This document shows positions 27,006 to 35,508 of a stretch of DNA of 64,000 nt, in pieces. Source of the DNA: CAYJBH01 sp964370825 (GTDB lineage Bacteria; Bacillota; Clostridia; Oscillospirales; Ruminococcaceae); assembly GCA_964370825.1 (NCBI GenBank), contig CAYJKY010000005.1, positions 1-64,000 of the forward strand, in the 5' to 3' direction. A model generated the notes under the pieces. The model ran no database searches. It was not told where the DNA came from and saw only the letters and a program-made list of their open reading frames with translations. Position numbers and translations under genes: made by a program. Within the stretch, counting starts at the first letter, position 1; the number at the start of each line of letters is the position of its first letter.

Positions 27006-28172
27006 TCAGCCTATCTGTTTTTCATCTTGATGTTGCTCTGCTTGCTGTAGCTGTTGTATTCGAGGGTTGTTAATATTTAGTCTGTGTTTTAGTATCGGAG
27101 TTTCACTTTCTACCGAACCTTCATCGATAATCACCTCGCAAATATCAAGTTCACTCGGTACCTCAAACATTGATTTTAATAACAGACTTTCCATAACCGA
27201 CCTTAGACTTCGAGCACCGTTTTTCATTGCGAGCGCCTTTTTTGCAATTGCTATAAGTGCAGAATCTGTTATCGTGAAGGTAACACCGTCCATTCCGAAC
27301 ATAAGGTTGTATTGCTTGATTATCGCATTTTTAGGCTCACTCAATATTCTGACCAACGCCTTATCGTCAAGGGATGACAGCACAGAAATTATCGGCAGAC
27401 GTCCTACTAATTCCGGTATTAAACCATACTTAATAATATCGTGGGATTCAATCTTTTTAAGAATCCTCTCCCCTTCCTTGTCTTCCTTGCTTTGTAGATT
27501 GCTTCCGAACCCTAATGTATAGCTGTCGGTACGCTTTGCAATTATCTTTTCAAGGCCGTCAAAGGCTCCACCGCATATAAAAAGTATGTTTTTTGTATTT
27601 ATCTGTATGAATTCTTGCTGAGGGTGCTTTCTGCCGCCCTGTGGCGGCACGCTTGCTATTGTCCCCTCTATAATCTTTAGCAGCGCCTGTTGAACTCCCT
27701 CACCGCCTACATCCCTTGTAATTGATGGGTTTTCACTTTTTCTGGTTATCTTATCGATTTCATCGATATATATTATTCCATATTCAGCCTTTTCAATGTC
27801 GTAATCGGCATTTTGAATAAGCTTCAAAAGAATATTTTCAACGTCTTCACCAACATAGCCCGCCTCGGTTAGTGTTGTGGCATCGGTAAGTGCAAAAGGT
27901 ACTCCCAGTTTTTTTGCAAGTGTTGAAGCCAGCATGGTTTTACCTACGCCGGAAGGGCCAATTAAAAGAACATTGCTCTTTTGCAGCTCGATGTCTCCTA
28001 TATTACCTGAGAATATTCTTTTGTAGTGGTTATACACAGCTACCGAGAGTGCAATTTTTGCATCGTCCTGCCCTATAACATATTCATCGAGATGTTGCTT
28101 TATCTGCTTTGGTGTATATATTTTTAAGGATTCAAATTTTCTGATTTTTCTATCACTTTGATGAGTTGCCAT
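27006..28172 (-). CDS. clpX: ClpX ATPase lacking the N-terminal zinc-binding domain
   Basis: A 388-residue AAA+ unfoldase that feeds substrates to ClpP. Walker A GPSGVGKTMLAST (about 72), Walker B IIYIDEIDKI (about 135), the pore-loop region, the ClpP-docking loop LGFGSNL (about 217) and sensor-2 GARSLRSVMES are all present. The protein starts only about 20 residues before YTPKQIKQHLDEYVIGQ, so the four-cysteine zinc-binding domain of about 60 residues found in ordinary ClpX is absent. The ATG has AGGAG before it. Only 61 bases separate it from the clpP stop, so there is no room for a missed domain. Confidence 0.92.
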   Translation of the reverse strand: MATHQSDRKIRKFESLKIYTPKQIKQHLDEYVIGQDDAKIALSVAVYNHYKRIFSGNIGDIELQKSNVLLIGPSGVGKTMLASTLAKKLGVPFALTDATTLTEAGYVGEDVENILLKLIQNADYDIEKAEYGIIYIDEIDKITRKSENPSITRDVGGEGVQQALLKIIEGTIASVPPQGGRKHPQQEFIQINTKNILFICGGAFDGLEKIIAKRTDSYTLGFGSNLQSKEDKEGERILKKIESHDIIKYGLIPELVGRLPIISVLSSLDDKALVRILSEPKNAIIKQYNLMFGMDGVTFTITDSALIAIAKKALAMKNGARSLRSVMESLLLKSMFEVPSELDICEVIIDEGSVESETPILKHRLNINNPRIQQLQQAEQHQDEKQIG

Positions 28173-28233
28173 TGTTAAAATCTCCTAAATTCGGGTTTAT
28201 TGCAGAACAACAAACCCGAAAACTAAACATTAT

Positions 28234-28818
28234 TTACCTTTTGGATATAACCCTATCGACAATTCCATATTCACAAGCCTGCTCAGCTGTCATAAAGTTG
28301 TCTCTATCGGTATCTTTTTCGACAACCTCTATTGGCTTTCCCGTCATTTCGGATAAAAGCTTATTCAAGGTATCCTTTGATTTCAACATACGCTCCGAAT
28401 GGATACGGATGTCGCTTACCTGCCCTTGAAATCCGCCTAATGGCTGGTGTATCATTATCTCACTGTGCGGCAATGCAAGCCTTTTGCCCTTTGTGCCGGC
28501 AGATAGCAGAAATGCACCCATAGATGCCGCCATGCCTATACATATTGTCGACACATCACATTTGATATAATTCATGGTGTCGTAGATTGCAAGTCCTGCC
28601 GAAACCGAACCGCCCGGGCTGTTAATATAAAAGCTGATATCCTTGTCGGGATCCTGCCCTTCGAGATATAACAGCTGGGCAACAATAAGGCTTGCCGTTA
28701 CATCATTTACCTGATCGGAAAGCATAACAATTCTGTCGTTCAATAGCCTTGAAAAAATATCATAGCTACGTTCGCCTCGACTTGTCTGCTCTACAACCAT
28801 TGGGACTAAACTACTCAT
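28234..28818 (-). CDS. clpP: ATP-dependent Clp protease proteolytic subunit
   Basis: A 194-residue serine peptidase of the tetradecameric ClpP chamber. The triad is intact: Ser in GMAASMGAFLL (about 98), His in MIHQPLGG (about 123) and Asp in DTDRDNFM (about 172). The N-terminus MSSLVPMVVEQTSRGERSYDIFSRLL is standard. The gene overlaps the end of tig by eight bases and is followed by clpX, the conserved tig-clpP-clpX order that couples a ribosomal chaperone to protein degradation. Confidence 0.96.
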   Translation of the reverse strand: MSSLVPMVVEQTSRGERSYDIFSRLLNDRIVMLSDQVNDVTASLIVAQLLYLEGQDPDKDISFYINSPGGSVSAGLAIYDTMNYIKCDVSTICIGMAASMGAFLLSAGTKGKRLALPHSEIMIHQPLGGFQGQVSDIRIHSERMLKSKDTLNKLLSEMTGKPIEVVEKDTDRDNFMTAEQACEYGIVDRVISKR

Positions 28819-30151
28819 TATCTTCCTCTTTTTTTACAGTCTTTTTCTTTGTGGCAGGCTTTTTCGCCTTTTTCGCCGAAACCTTGGCCGAATCCTTAAT
28901 TAGATCAAGAGCCTTGTTAAGTGCGAGATCCTTCTTTACATCCTCTACCGGAATTATCTCACGTACCTTATCTGCCTCCATCTTATATGCTTCGGCAATA
29001 CGCTCTATCTCTTTATCAAGATCTTCGTCGGATGCAACGATACTCTCAAGCTCCACGATCTTCTCCAGTGCGAGACGTGTTTTTACCTGACGAGTTGCCT
29101 CCTCTTCAAATCCTTTGCGGAAGTTCTCAACGTCCTGTCCAAGATACTTCATGTAGGTTTCAAGGTTAAGCCCCTGACCCTGAAGACGATGCTCAAAATC
29201 ATGCACCATATCATCGACACGGTTTTCAAACATAACCGAAGGTATATCACCCTCAATCGTTTCGATAACCTGCTCCATTAAAGAATTTTCAAATGCGGTT
29301 GCAGCTTCACGCTCCTTGCGCTCAGCTATTTCTGTTTTAATGCTCTCACGCAAAGCATCAAGGGTGTCATACTCTGAAACATCCTTTGCAAATTCATCGT
29401 CGAGTTCAGGCAGTTCGTTATACTTAACCTCGTTTAACTTAACCTTAAAAACAGATGCCTTTCCGGCAAGTTCATCAGAGTGATACTGCTCAGGGAATGA
29501 CACATTTACATCAAACTCATCGCCTGCCGAATGTCCGACAATCTGCTCCTCAAAGCCTGGAATGAACTGACCACTACCAAGAACAAGTGTAAAGTCCTCG
29601 CCCTTGCCGCCTGCAAACGGAACATCGTCTACAAAGCCTTCAAAGTTAATATTAGTGCTGTCGCCATCCTCTGCCTTGCCTTCACGGGTGATAAGGCGAG
29701 CATTGCGCTTCTGCATCTCTTCAATACGCTCGTCGATCTCCTTATCACTTACAGTATTGTCAGCTTTTTCAGCGGATAATCCACTATATTTTCCAATATT
29801 TATTTCCGGTTTTACAACAACGGTAATGTTGAGAACAACACCATCGTTATCGTCAACACTTTCTATATCTACCGAAGGACGATCCACAGGCTCGATCTTG
29901 AGCTCTGCAACAGCCTCTTCATAATGTTTTGGAAAAACATTATTTATTGCATCACTGTAAAAAACGTCCTTTCCATACATTTTCTCTATAAGATGTTTTG
30001 GTGCTTTGCCTTTTCTGAAGCCCGGAACATTGAACTGCTTTGAATTTCTTTTAAAGACATCACTTACTGCCGAATTAAAATCGACAGCAGAAATCTTTCC
30101 ACTAATCTCGTATGTTGAATTTTCGCCTTTTTGATGTTTTAATATTTCCAT
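28811..30151 (-). CDS. tig: trigger factor, ribosome-associated chaperone and prolyl isomerase
   Basis: A 446-residue chaperone. The N-terminal ribosome-binding domain has FNVPGFRKGKAPKHLIEKMYG (about 37-57), matching the signature that docks at L23. An FKBP-like PPIase domain follows (about 150-240, DSTNINFEGFVDDVPFAGGKGEDFTLVLGSG), then the helical C-terminal chaperone domain and a lysine-rich tail (AKKAKKPATKKKTVKK). A strong promoter lies upstream and clpP overlaps its end. Confidence 0.96.
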   Translation of the reverse strand: MEILKHQKGENSTYEISGKISAVDFNSAVSDVFKRNSKQFNVPGFRKGKAPKHLIEKMYGKDVFYSDAINNVFPKHYEEAVAELKIEPVDRPSVDIESVDDNDGVVLNITVVVKPEINIGKYSGLSAEKADNTVSDKEIDERIEEMQKRNARLITREGKAEDGDSTNINFEGFVDDVPFAGGKGEDFTLVLGSGQFIPGFEEQIVGHSAGDEFDVNVSFPEQYHSDELAGKASVFKVKLNEVKYNELPELDDEFAKDVSEYDTLDALRESIKTEIAERKEREAATAFENSLMEQVIETIEGDIPSVMFENRVDDMVHDFEHRLQGQGLNLETYMKYLGQDVENFRKGFEEEATRQVKTRLALEKIVELESIVASDEDLDKEIERIAEAYKMEADKVREIIPVEDVKKDLALNKALDLIKDSAKVSAKKAKKPATKKKTVKKEEDNE

Positions 30152-30186
30152 TTACCGTCTCCAATTTTTATTTTTATTCGAAGATT

Positions 30187-30215
30187 ATTATATCACAATT
30201 GATATTTAAATTCAA
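30187..30215 (-). promoter_or_regulatory. sigma-A promoter of tig-clpP-clpX
   Basis: On the - strand TTGAAT (30215-30210) and TATAAT (30192-30187) are 17 bases apart, with TGA before the -10 (extended). The tig ATG is about 35 bases downstream with a GGAGA site. Confidence 0.7.
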
Positions 30216-30259
30216 GCAAAACTAATAAATATATTCACATATCAATCATTTATCTGCTT

Positions 30260-31297
30260 TTACTTCTCACTATCGTTTTCCTTTTTATCCTTTTTTTCTT
30301 TTTTGGGTCGCTCTCTCTTAGGTCGTTCTTTTTTGTCCGGTCGTTTTTTGTCGGGTTTGCCTGTGTCCGACACTTTTTCATCGGTGCTATCAACTTCCTT
30401 TTTACTCGGATGTGGCAATTCTTTAAGCAGGGATGTTTTTGGGAATATTGGATTGAAGATTGCAGTCGTTAGGTTATATTTTTTATATTCGGAATTTTCG
30501 GTTAAATATATCCTTCTGTGCTGTTCAAGCTCTGCTGCCTTGCTAAGCATGATTTTACGAGTAATTAAGAAACCGAGTAAAACCATAAACCACTGAAGTA
30601 TTCCGAGATAAAAAACTGCTCCGCTTACAAGCACTCCAAAGAAGAACACTATTTGATAAAATTGCACGGGGCTCTGTGTTGACTTAAACTTTCCGGTGCT
30701 AATGAATCCTTTTTTCTTATCGTCTTCCTCGTCTGCTTTGTTTTGCTTGCCATAGTCTGCCATGCACCCAAGCAAGGATATGATAGAAAAAATCATTATT
30801 GCGAGTCCTATGTATACCGCTATTAAAATCGGTTGGGTTTCGAACTGCTCTAACGCTAATAACAGATAGTTAAATGGAAGAATTGAAATGGTAACCCAAC
30901 ACGCCGATAGGAATATCATTACCACCCTAACCACTATTGGGGTTTGCTCAGCTGATTTTTTATCACGTCTGCTACTTCTTTTGCTTTGAGGAGAGGAATA
31001 CATTTCCGCCTCAAGATGCACGGCTCTATCCTTTACAACGATATATATTAGATAAATTGTAGGGAGAATAAATGCAGTAAATCCCGAGCCGTTGTATCTT
31101 ATTATGAAAAATAAAGATATAACCACCGCTGCTGCAAAATTAGCGGTTAATATAGGAACTTTAATGTTTGCAAGTTCAATTAACATAGCGGCAAACACCA
31201 ACAACAGCAACAGCCATAGCTCCGGTTGGATGGCATCGCCTATCGAGTTAAAATCCCAGTTTATCGGATTAATTGCCCAAAGAATTTCAGATAGCAT
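30260..31297 (-). CDS. uncharacterised polytopic membrane protein with charged tail
   Basis: A 345-residue protein I do not recognise. About six or seven hydrophobic segments run from residues 28 to 262. They are followed by a cytoplasmic tail of about 60 residues made almost entirely of Lys, Glu, Asp, Pro and Arg, ending in a KKEKKDKKENDSEK-type run that may be disordered or bind nucleic acid or an acidic partner. A second charged insert rich in Ser/Arg/Lys separates the third and fourth helices. It follows the SDR gene by eleven bases. Confidence 0.7.
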   Translation of the reverse strand: MLSEILWAINPINWDFNSIGDAIQPELWLLLLLVFAAMLIELANIKVPILTANFAAAVVISLFFIIRYNGSGFTAFILPTIYLIYIVVKDRAVHLEAEMYSSPQSKRSSRRDKKSAEQTPIVVRVVMIFLSACWVTISILPFNYLLLALEQFETQPILIAVYIGLAIMIFSIISLLGCMADYGKQNKADEEDDKKKGFISTGKFKSTQSPVQFYQIVFFFGVLVSGAVFYLGILQWFMVLLGFLITRKIMLSKAAELEQHRRIYLTENSEYKKYNLTTAIFNPIFPKTSLLKELPHPSKKEVDSTDEKVSDTGKPDKKRPDKKERPKRERPKKEKKDKKENDSEK

Positions 31298-31308
31298 TGC
31301 TTATCTCC

Positions 31309-32022
31309 TTAAAAATTCACTGCCCCGTCCTGATGAATTATCTGCCCCGAAATATATCCTGCCTGTTCGCTACACAGAAAGTATGCAAGCGCGGCAACCT
31401 CTCTCGGCTCACAAAGCCGATTTAGTGGTGTGTATTTTATTAGCTCACTCTTATTATACATCATATTCATGTCGGTATCAACTATTCCGGGAGATATTGC
31501 ATTAACTGTTATTCCGCTACCTATCAATTCTTGAGATAAGGAGATTACAAGGCCGTTCACAGCCGCTTTAGATGCAGAATAATGTGTTTCGCAACTTCCA
31601 CCTCGATGCGCGTTTACCGATGAAATCGCAACCATTCTCCCGTTTTTATTGTGTATGAAATGCTTGGCAACTTCACGAAAAAGATAAAATGTTCCGAAAA
31701 AGTTAACATCAAATAACATTTTAAGCTCGGCATCATCAATATCCTGAATTTGATTAACCGCTGTTATGCCTGCCGAGGCAATTACTGCATCAATCCGTCC
31801 GAAATGTTTAATACACAAATCGGTTAACGTCTTCATTTCATCGCTATTTTTGCAATCTACCTGCCAAAAGCATGCATTTCTGTATGTATCTGTAATCTCG
31901 GTTGCAGCTTTTATATTGTTGTGGTAGGCAAAGCCAACATTCCAGCCTTTTTCTAAAAAGTACAATACGCAAGCCCTGCCTATTCCGGAACTTCCACCGG
32001 TTACTAAAAGAGTTTTAGGCAT
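31309..32022 (-). CDS. SDR-family oxidoreductase (FabG/YmfI-like)
   Basis: A 237-residue classical SDR. The cofactor motif is TGGSSGIGRACVLYFLEKG (about 8-26), NAG-type VIASAGITA is at about 85, and the catalytic set is Ser in VAISSVNAH, then YSASKAAV (about 150-157). It is NADPH-type by sequence pattern. Candidates are 3-oxoacyl-ACP reductase or the EF-P 5-aminopentanone reductase YmfI; neither is supported by a neighbour here. It overlaps the end of tadA by eight bases. Confidence 0.8.
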   Translation of the reverse strand: MPKTLLVTGGSSGIGRACVLYFLEKGWNVGFAYHNNIKAATEITDTYRNACFWQVDCKNSDEMKTLTDLCIKHFGRIDAVIASAGITAVNQIQDIDDAELKMLFDVNFFGTFYLFREVAKHFIHNKNGRMVAISSVNAHRGGSCETHYSASKAAVNGLVISLSQELIGSGITVNAISPGIVDTDMNMMYNKSELIKYTPLNRLCEPREVAALAYFLCSEQAGYISGQIIHQDGAVNF

Positions 32023-32485
32023 TTTTTCTCCTTTTCGCTCGTAGCTTTTTGAAAAAGGAGGTTAACACCTTCGCACATTCCTCAGAAAGAACACCACCGA
32101 CAATCTCTGGCTTATGATTAAAAGAAACTTCGGTAAGATTGCATATTGACCCACATACTCCGGCCTTAGGATCGGAAGCACCGAAAACCAGCCGTTTAAT
32201 CCTTGCATTTACAATTGCACCGTAACACATAGGGCAAGGCTCTAAGGTTACATATAGCTCACAATCCTCAAGTCGCCATCTTTTAAGTTTTTTACATGCC
32301 TTTTCAATTACATTTATTTCGGCATGTGAAAGGGCATTTCGATTTGTTTCACGCAGATTGTATCCCTTGGCGATTACCTTGTCCTTATATACAAGCACAG
32401 CACCTACCGGCACTTCATCTTTTTTTACCGCCTTGTAGGATTGTTTAAGCGCCTTTTCCATAAAAGCTTTATCTCTTTCGGACAT
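32015..32485 (-). CDS. tadA: tRNA-specific adenosine deaminase TadA
   Basis: A 156-residue enzyme that converts A34 to inosine in tRNA-Arg(ACG). Zinc and catalytic motifs are HAEINVIEKA (about 56-65) and PCPMCYGAIVNARI (about 86-99). The start MSERDKAFMEKAL has GGGAG seven bases upstream; a longer in-frame start lies deep inside the upstream gene and is unlikely. The first 61 bases overlap the 3' end of the CPBP protease gene in another frame. Confidence 0.93.
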   Translation of the reverse strand: MSERDKAFMEKALKQSYKAVKKDEVPVGAVLVYKDKVIAKGYNLRETNRNALSHAEINVIEKACKKLKRWRLEDCELYVTLEPCPMCYGAIVNARIKRLVFGASDPKAGVCGSICNLTEVSFNHKPEIVGGVLSEECAKVLTSFFKKLRAKRRKNA

Positions 32486-33015
32486 TTTTTTCTCCCTGTA
32501 TACAGTACAATCGCTGAGCATACGGCAAAGGATAGGTATAATACTATTGTTATTGTAAATGCTGTGTTGAGGTCGTTGTAATAGTTTATCAGGTAAACAC
32601 AGTACGCGAATAGGTTGTTCACAAAATGCAGAATAATAACAAACATGATTTTATTAAAAAGAAACATTGCAGATGACATAAACAGCGACATTATGAAAAT
32701 TGCAGGCATCCCCACAGGATTTGAAAGATGTAATATGGTGAAAAGTATCGATGTTATCGTTATGGCGGCTACCCCGCCAAACCTGAGCAATAGGTTTTGA
32801 ATAATACCTCTAAAAATTAATTCTTCAATAATCGCAGGAAGCACACAGACGGTAACAAGACCTAAAACAATCGAACGACTCACATCTATTTCGGTGGTGG
32901 CATCTGCCGGCGTAACATTTATTAATAATATTGTCAAAATATTTGTTAACGGAATTAAAGCTAAAAAAAATCCGAAAAGGTAAATTATTAATCCGATTTC
33001 CTTTTTAACCGTCAT
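32425..33015 (-). CDS. CPBP/CAAX-family intramembrane metalloprotease
   Basis: A protein of about 196 residues with five or six membrane segments and the Abi/CPBP motifs: EELIFRGIIQNLL (about 71-83), FTILHLSNP (about 101) and the third motif HFVNNLFAY (about 131). These place two glutamates, an arginine and histidines at the membrane active site. GAGGG before the ATG favours this start over one 13 codons earlier inside the sugar transferase gene. The C-terminal tail overlaps tadA. Its substrate is unknown; the position suggests a link to the surface locus. Confidence 0.8.
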   Translation of the reverse strand: MTVKKEIGLIIYLFGFFLALIPLTNILTILLINVTPADATTEIDVSRSIVLGLVTVCVLPAIIEELIFRGIIQNLLLRFGGVAAITITSILFTILHLSNPVGMPAIFIMSLFMSSAMFLFNKIMFVIILHFVNNLFAYCVYLINYYNDLNTAFTITIVLYLSFAVCSAIVLYTGRKKCPKEIKLLWKRRLNNPTRR

Positions 33016-33604
33016 CACGATATCCCTCACTGATACCGTGTGCTGTAAAAACACCGATTATGGTTTTAAATATTATCTTAACATCTAATACAAACCCGAT
33101 ATTGTCGGCATAGTATCCATCGAGTTTTGCCTTGACATCTATCGGTAGCTCATCACGTCCGTTGACCTGAGCCCATCCGGTTAATCCGGGAACAAGTAGG
33201 TTAACATTATATTTATCCCTTTCCGCTATTAGGTCGTATTGATTATAAAGTGCAGGTCTCGGCCCCACTACAGTCATCTCACCACGCAGAATGTTAAAAA
33301 GTTGCGGCAACTCGTCAAGGCTTGTCTTTCTTAAAATCTTGCCGGTAAAGGTAATCATCTGCTCGGGATTTTTCAAAAGGTGTGTCGGAACATCCTTAGG
33401 AGTATCGCTGTACATTGTTCTGAACTTGGCAATGTTAAAATACTTTTTGTTCTTCCCTACCCTCTTTTGAAAAAACAGTATCGGCCCTTTCGAGTTAAGT
33501 TTAATCGCAATTGAAACTATCACAAATACAGGTAGCAGTACAATCACGGCCACCGAACAGGTAACTATATCAAACAATCTTTTAAAAAATATCCGATAAC
33601 TCAC
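33005..33604 (-). CDS. initiating sugar transferase (PglC/WcaJ-type phosphoglycosyltransferase)
   Basis: A 199-residue monotopic phosphoglycosyltransferase without the extra N-terminal helices of WcaJ/WbaP, so closest to PglC. Seen are the re-entrant helix KRLFDIVTCSVAVIVLLPVFVIVSIAI (about 8-34), PILFFQKRVGKNKKYFNIAKFRTM, the catalytic Asp-Glu in KTSLDELPQLFNILRGEMTVVGPRP (about 115-139) and GLTGWAQVNGRD. It loads a sugar phosphate onto undecaprenyl phosphate and so starts the repeat unit. It overlaps the dehydratase gene by four bases. Confidence 0.9.
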   Translation of the reverse strand: MSYRIFFKRLFDIVTCSVAVIVLLPVFVIVSIAIKLNSKGPILFFQKRVGKNKKYFNIAKFRTMYSDTPKDVPTHLLKNPEQMITFTGKILRKTSLDELPQLFNILRGEMTVVGPRPALYNQYDLIAERDKYNVNLLVPGLTGWAQVNGRDELPIDVKAKLDGYYADNIGFVLDVKIIFKTIIGVFTAHGISEGYRDDG

Positions 33605-35484
33605 CCCTGCATATCCTCCGGCAATATATTTTCGTCAGGATTATAGGTAGGGACCATCTCACACAGTAGCTGAATTGTCTCACCTCGTTGATTATGATTT
33701 GCATAATCTTTAAGTTTATCCAGCCCGGCAAGGAATGAGTCCTCATCTATTTTTATCTGTGTTCCGATAAAAATTTTCTTATTTGTGGTTCTTCGTACAC
33801 CCTCTTCGTCCTGCAACAGTTCCTCATAAAGCTTTTCGCCCGGACGTAACCCGGTGAATTTTATCTGAATGTCTCTATACGGTATAAATCCTGACAGCTT
33901 AATTAGGTTCTCGGCAAGCTCTAATATCTTTACCGGTTTGCCCATATCAAGCACAAATATCTCGCCGCCATCACCCATTGTAGAGGCAATCAAGACGAGC
34001 CTTACCGCCTCGGGAATGGTCATGAAATATCTGACAATGTCCGGGGTGGTCACGGTAACCGGTCCTCCCGCTGCGATCTGCTCCTTAAAAAGAGGTAAAA
34101 CCGAACCATTCGAACCCAATACATTACCAAACCTTACAGCAACAAATTTAGTTCTGCTTTTGGTGGAGAAAAACTGTACCACCATCTCACACATTCTTTT
34201 ACTTGCACCCATGACATTTGTAGGATTAACCGCCTTGTCACTGGAAATTAAAACAAATCTCTTAGCACCATGCTCATCCGCCGCCTTTGCTACGTTGAAT
34301 GTGCCTACAACATTGTTTTTTATCGCCTCCTCGGGCGCGGTTTCCATCAATGGTACATGCTTATGTGCCGCAGCATGAAACACTATTGCCGGCTTGTATC
34401 GCTCGAACAATGCATTTACCTTAACTACATCACGAACCGAGGCAATCTGGGTATGCAGATTAAGCTCTTTTCCATAGCGACGTATCAACTCCTGCTCTAT
34501 AGAATAGGCATTATTTTCGTAAATATCTACTATAACAAGTAACGACGGGCCACAGGAGGCTATCTGCCTGCATAGCTCACTACCGATGGTTCCGCCACCT
34601 CCGGTAACCATTACAACATTATCGCGAATTATTTGGTTGTCGGTTAACAGCTCTACCTCCTCGCGTCCGAGTAGATCTTCAACCTTTACATCTCGTATTC
34701 TCGATAGTATAGTATTTTCATCCTCCGACATGAATTTTGCTATGTCCGGAACGGTTCGAAGATTGCAGTTTGTCTTGGTGCACACCGACATTATTTCACG
34801 TTTGCTTTCCTCACTGAGATGCGGCATTGCATAGAGTATAGTCTCTATCTCACAGCGCTCAACCAACTCGGGAATGTCCTCAATTGTGCCAAGTATCTCG
34901 ACACCCATTATTGATCGACCTTTACGTGTAGCGCTTATATCTACGGCGCATATTATGTTAATATCCTTATTCGGGTTTTTATTAAGTTCGTGTATAATTG
35001 ATGATGCGACATCTCCAGTGCCGATTAGTAAAACTCTTCGTTGTACAACACTTTTACGACGCTTTAATCGTGTGTTTCGATACATCCTGTATGTCAATCT
35101 TGCGAACAATGTTAATACCGATGCGAACATTGCAGAGGTAACATATACGGATATAGGAATCCTACGCTCCTCATACATCGTCAATGTTATAACAATAAAT
35201 ATTATTACCGACATTGCCGAGGCAAGGCAACACCGAAAAAACTCAACGATCTCAGCATACCGCCAAAGGCTATCATACATGCCCATGGAGGTATAGATTA
35301 TAGCATAACAGCTTACAAAGAAAAAGCAACTCGAGGCAAGTATACTAAAATAGTGCATTATATCGGTTTGTTCGGCTATTAAAGCCCATGTGGCAAGATA
35401 GGCAAAGGCTACGGCGAATACATCGAATATAAGCAAAATTTGCTTTCGATACCTTCTGATATTTTTTAATAAAGTATTGTTCAT
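33601..35484 (-). CDS. membrane-anchored UDP-GlcNAc 4,6-dehydratase (PglF/CapD-like)
   Basis: A 627-residue enzyme. Four N-terminal membrane helices (to about residue 130) are followed by a CoA-binding-like domain (RRVLLIGTGDVASSII) and a C-terminal SDR domain with VTGGGGTIGSELCRQI (about 293-308). The usual catalytic Tyr is Met in PTNVMGASKR (about 420-430), as is normal for the PglF/FlaA1 type. It would make a UDP-4-keto-6-deoxy sugar, commonly the first step to bacillosamine or QuiNAc. No bacillosamine aminotransferase is seen in the window. Confidence 0.9.
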   Translation of the reverse strand: MNNTLLKNIRRYRKQILLIFDVFAVAFAYLATWALIAEQTDIMHYFSILASSCFFFVSCYAIIYTSMGMYDSLWRYAEIVEFFRCCLASAMSVIIFIVITLTMYEERRIPISVYVTSAMFASVLTLFARLTYRMYRNTRLKRRKSVVQRRVLLIGTGDVASSIIHELNKNPNKDINIICAVDISATRKGRSIMGVEILGTIEDIPELVERCEIETILYAMPHLSEESKREIMSVCTKTNCNLRTVPDIAKFMSEDENTILSRIRDVKVEDLLGREEVELLTDNQIIRDNVVMVTGGGGTIGSELCRQIASCGPSLLVIVDIYENNAYSIEQELIRRYGKELNLHTQIASVRDVVKVNALFERYKPAIVFHAAAHKHVPLMETAPEEAIKNNVVGTFNVAKAADEHGAKRFVLISSDKAVNPTNVMGASKRMCEMVVQFFSTKSRTKFVAVRFGNVLGSNGSVLPLFKEQIAAGGPVTVTTPDIVRYFMTIPEAVRLVLIASTMGDGGEIFVLDMGKPVKILELAENLIKLSGFIPYRDIQIKFTGLRPGEKLYEELLQDEEGVRRTTNKKIFIGTQIKIDEDSFLAGLDKLKDYANHNQRGETIQLLCEMVPTYNPDENILPEDMQG

Positions 35485-35508
35485 CTATTCACACCAACAT
35501 ATACTAAC

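Noticed and set aside
31309..32022. Firm call of this SDR as fabG
   Set aside because: No other fatty-acid genes are near and the sequence does not distinguish FabG from YmfI or other SDRs.
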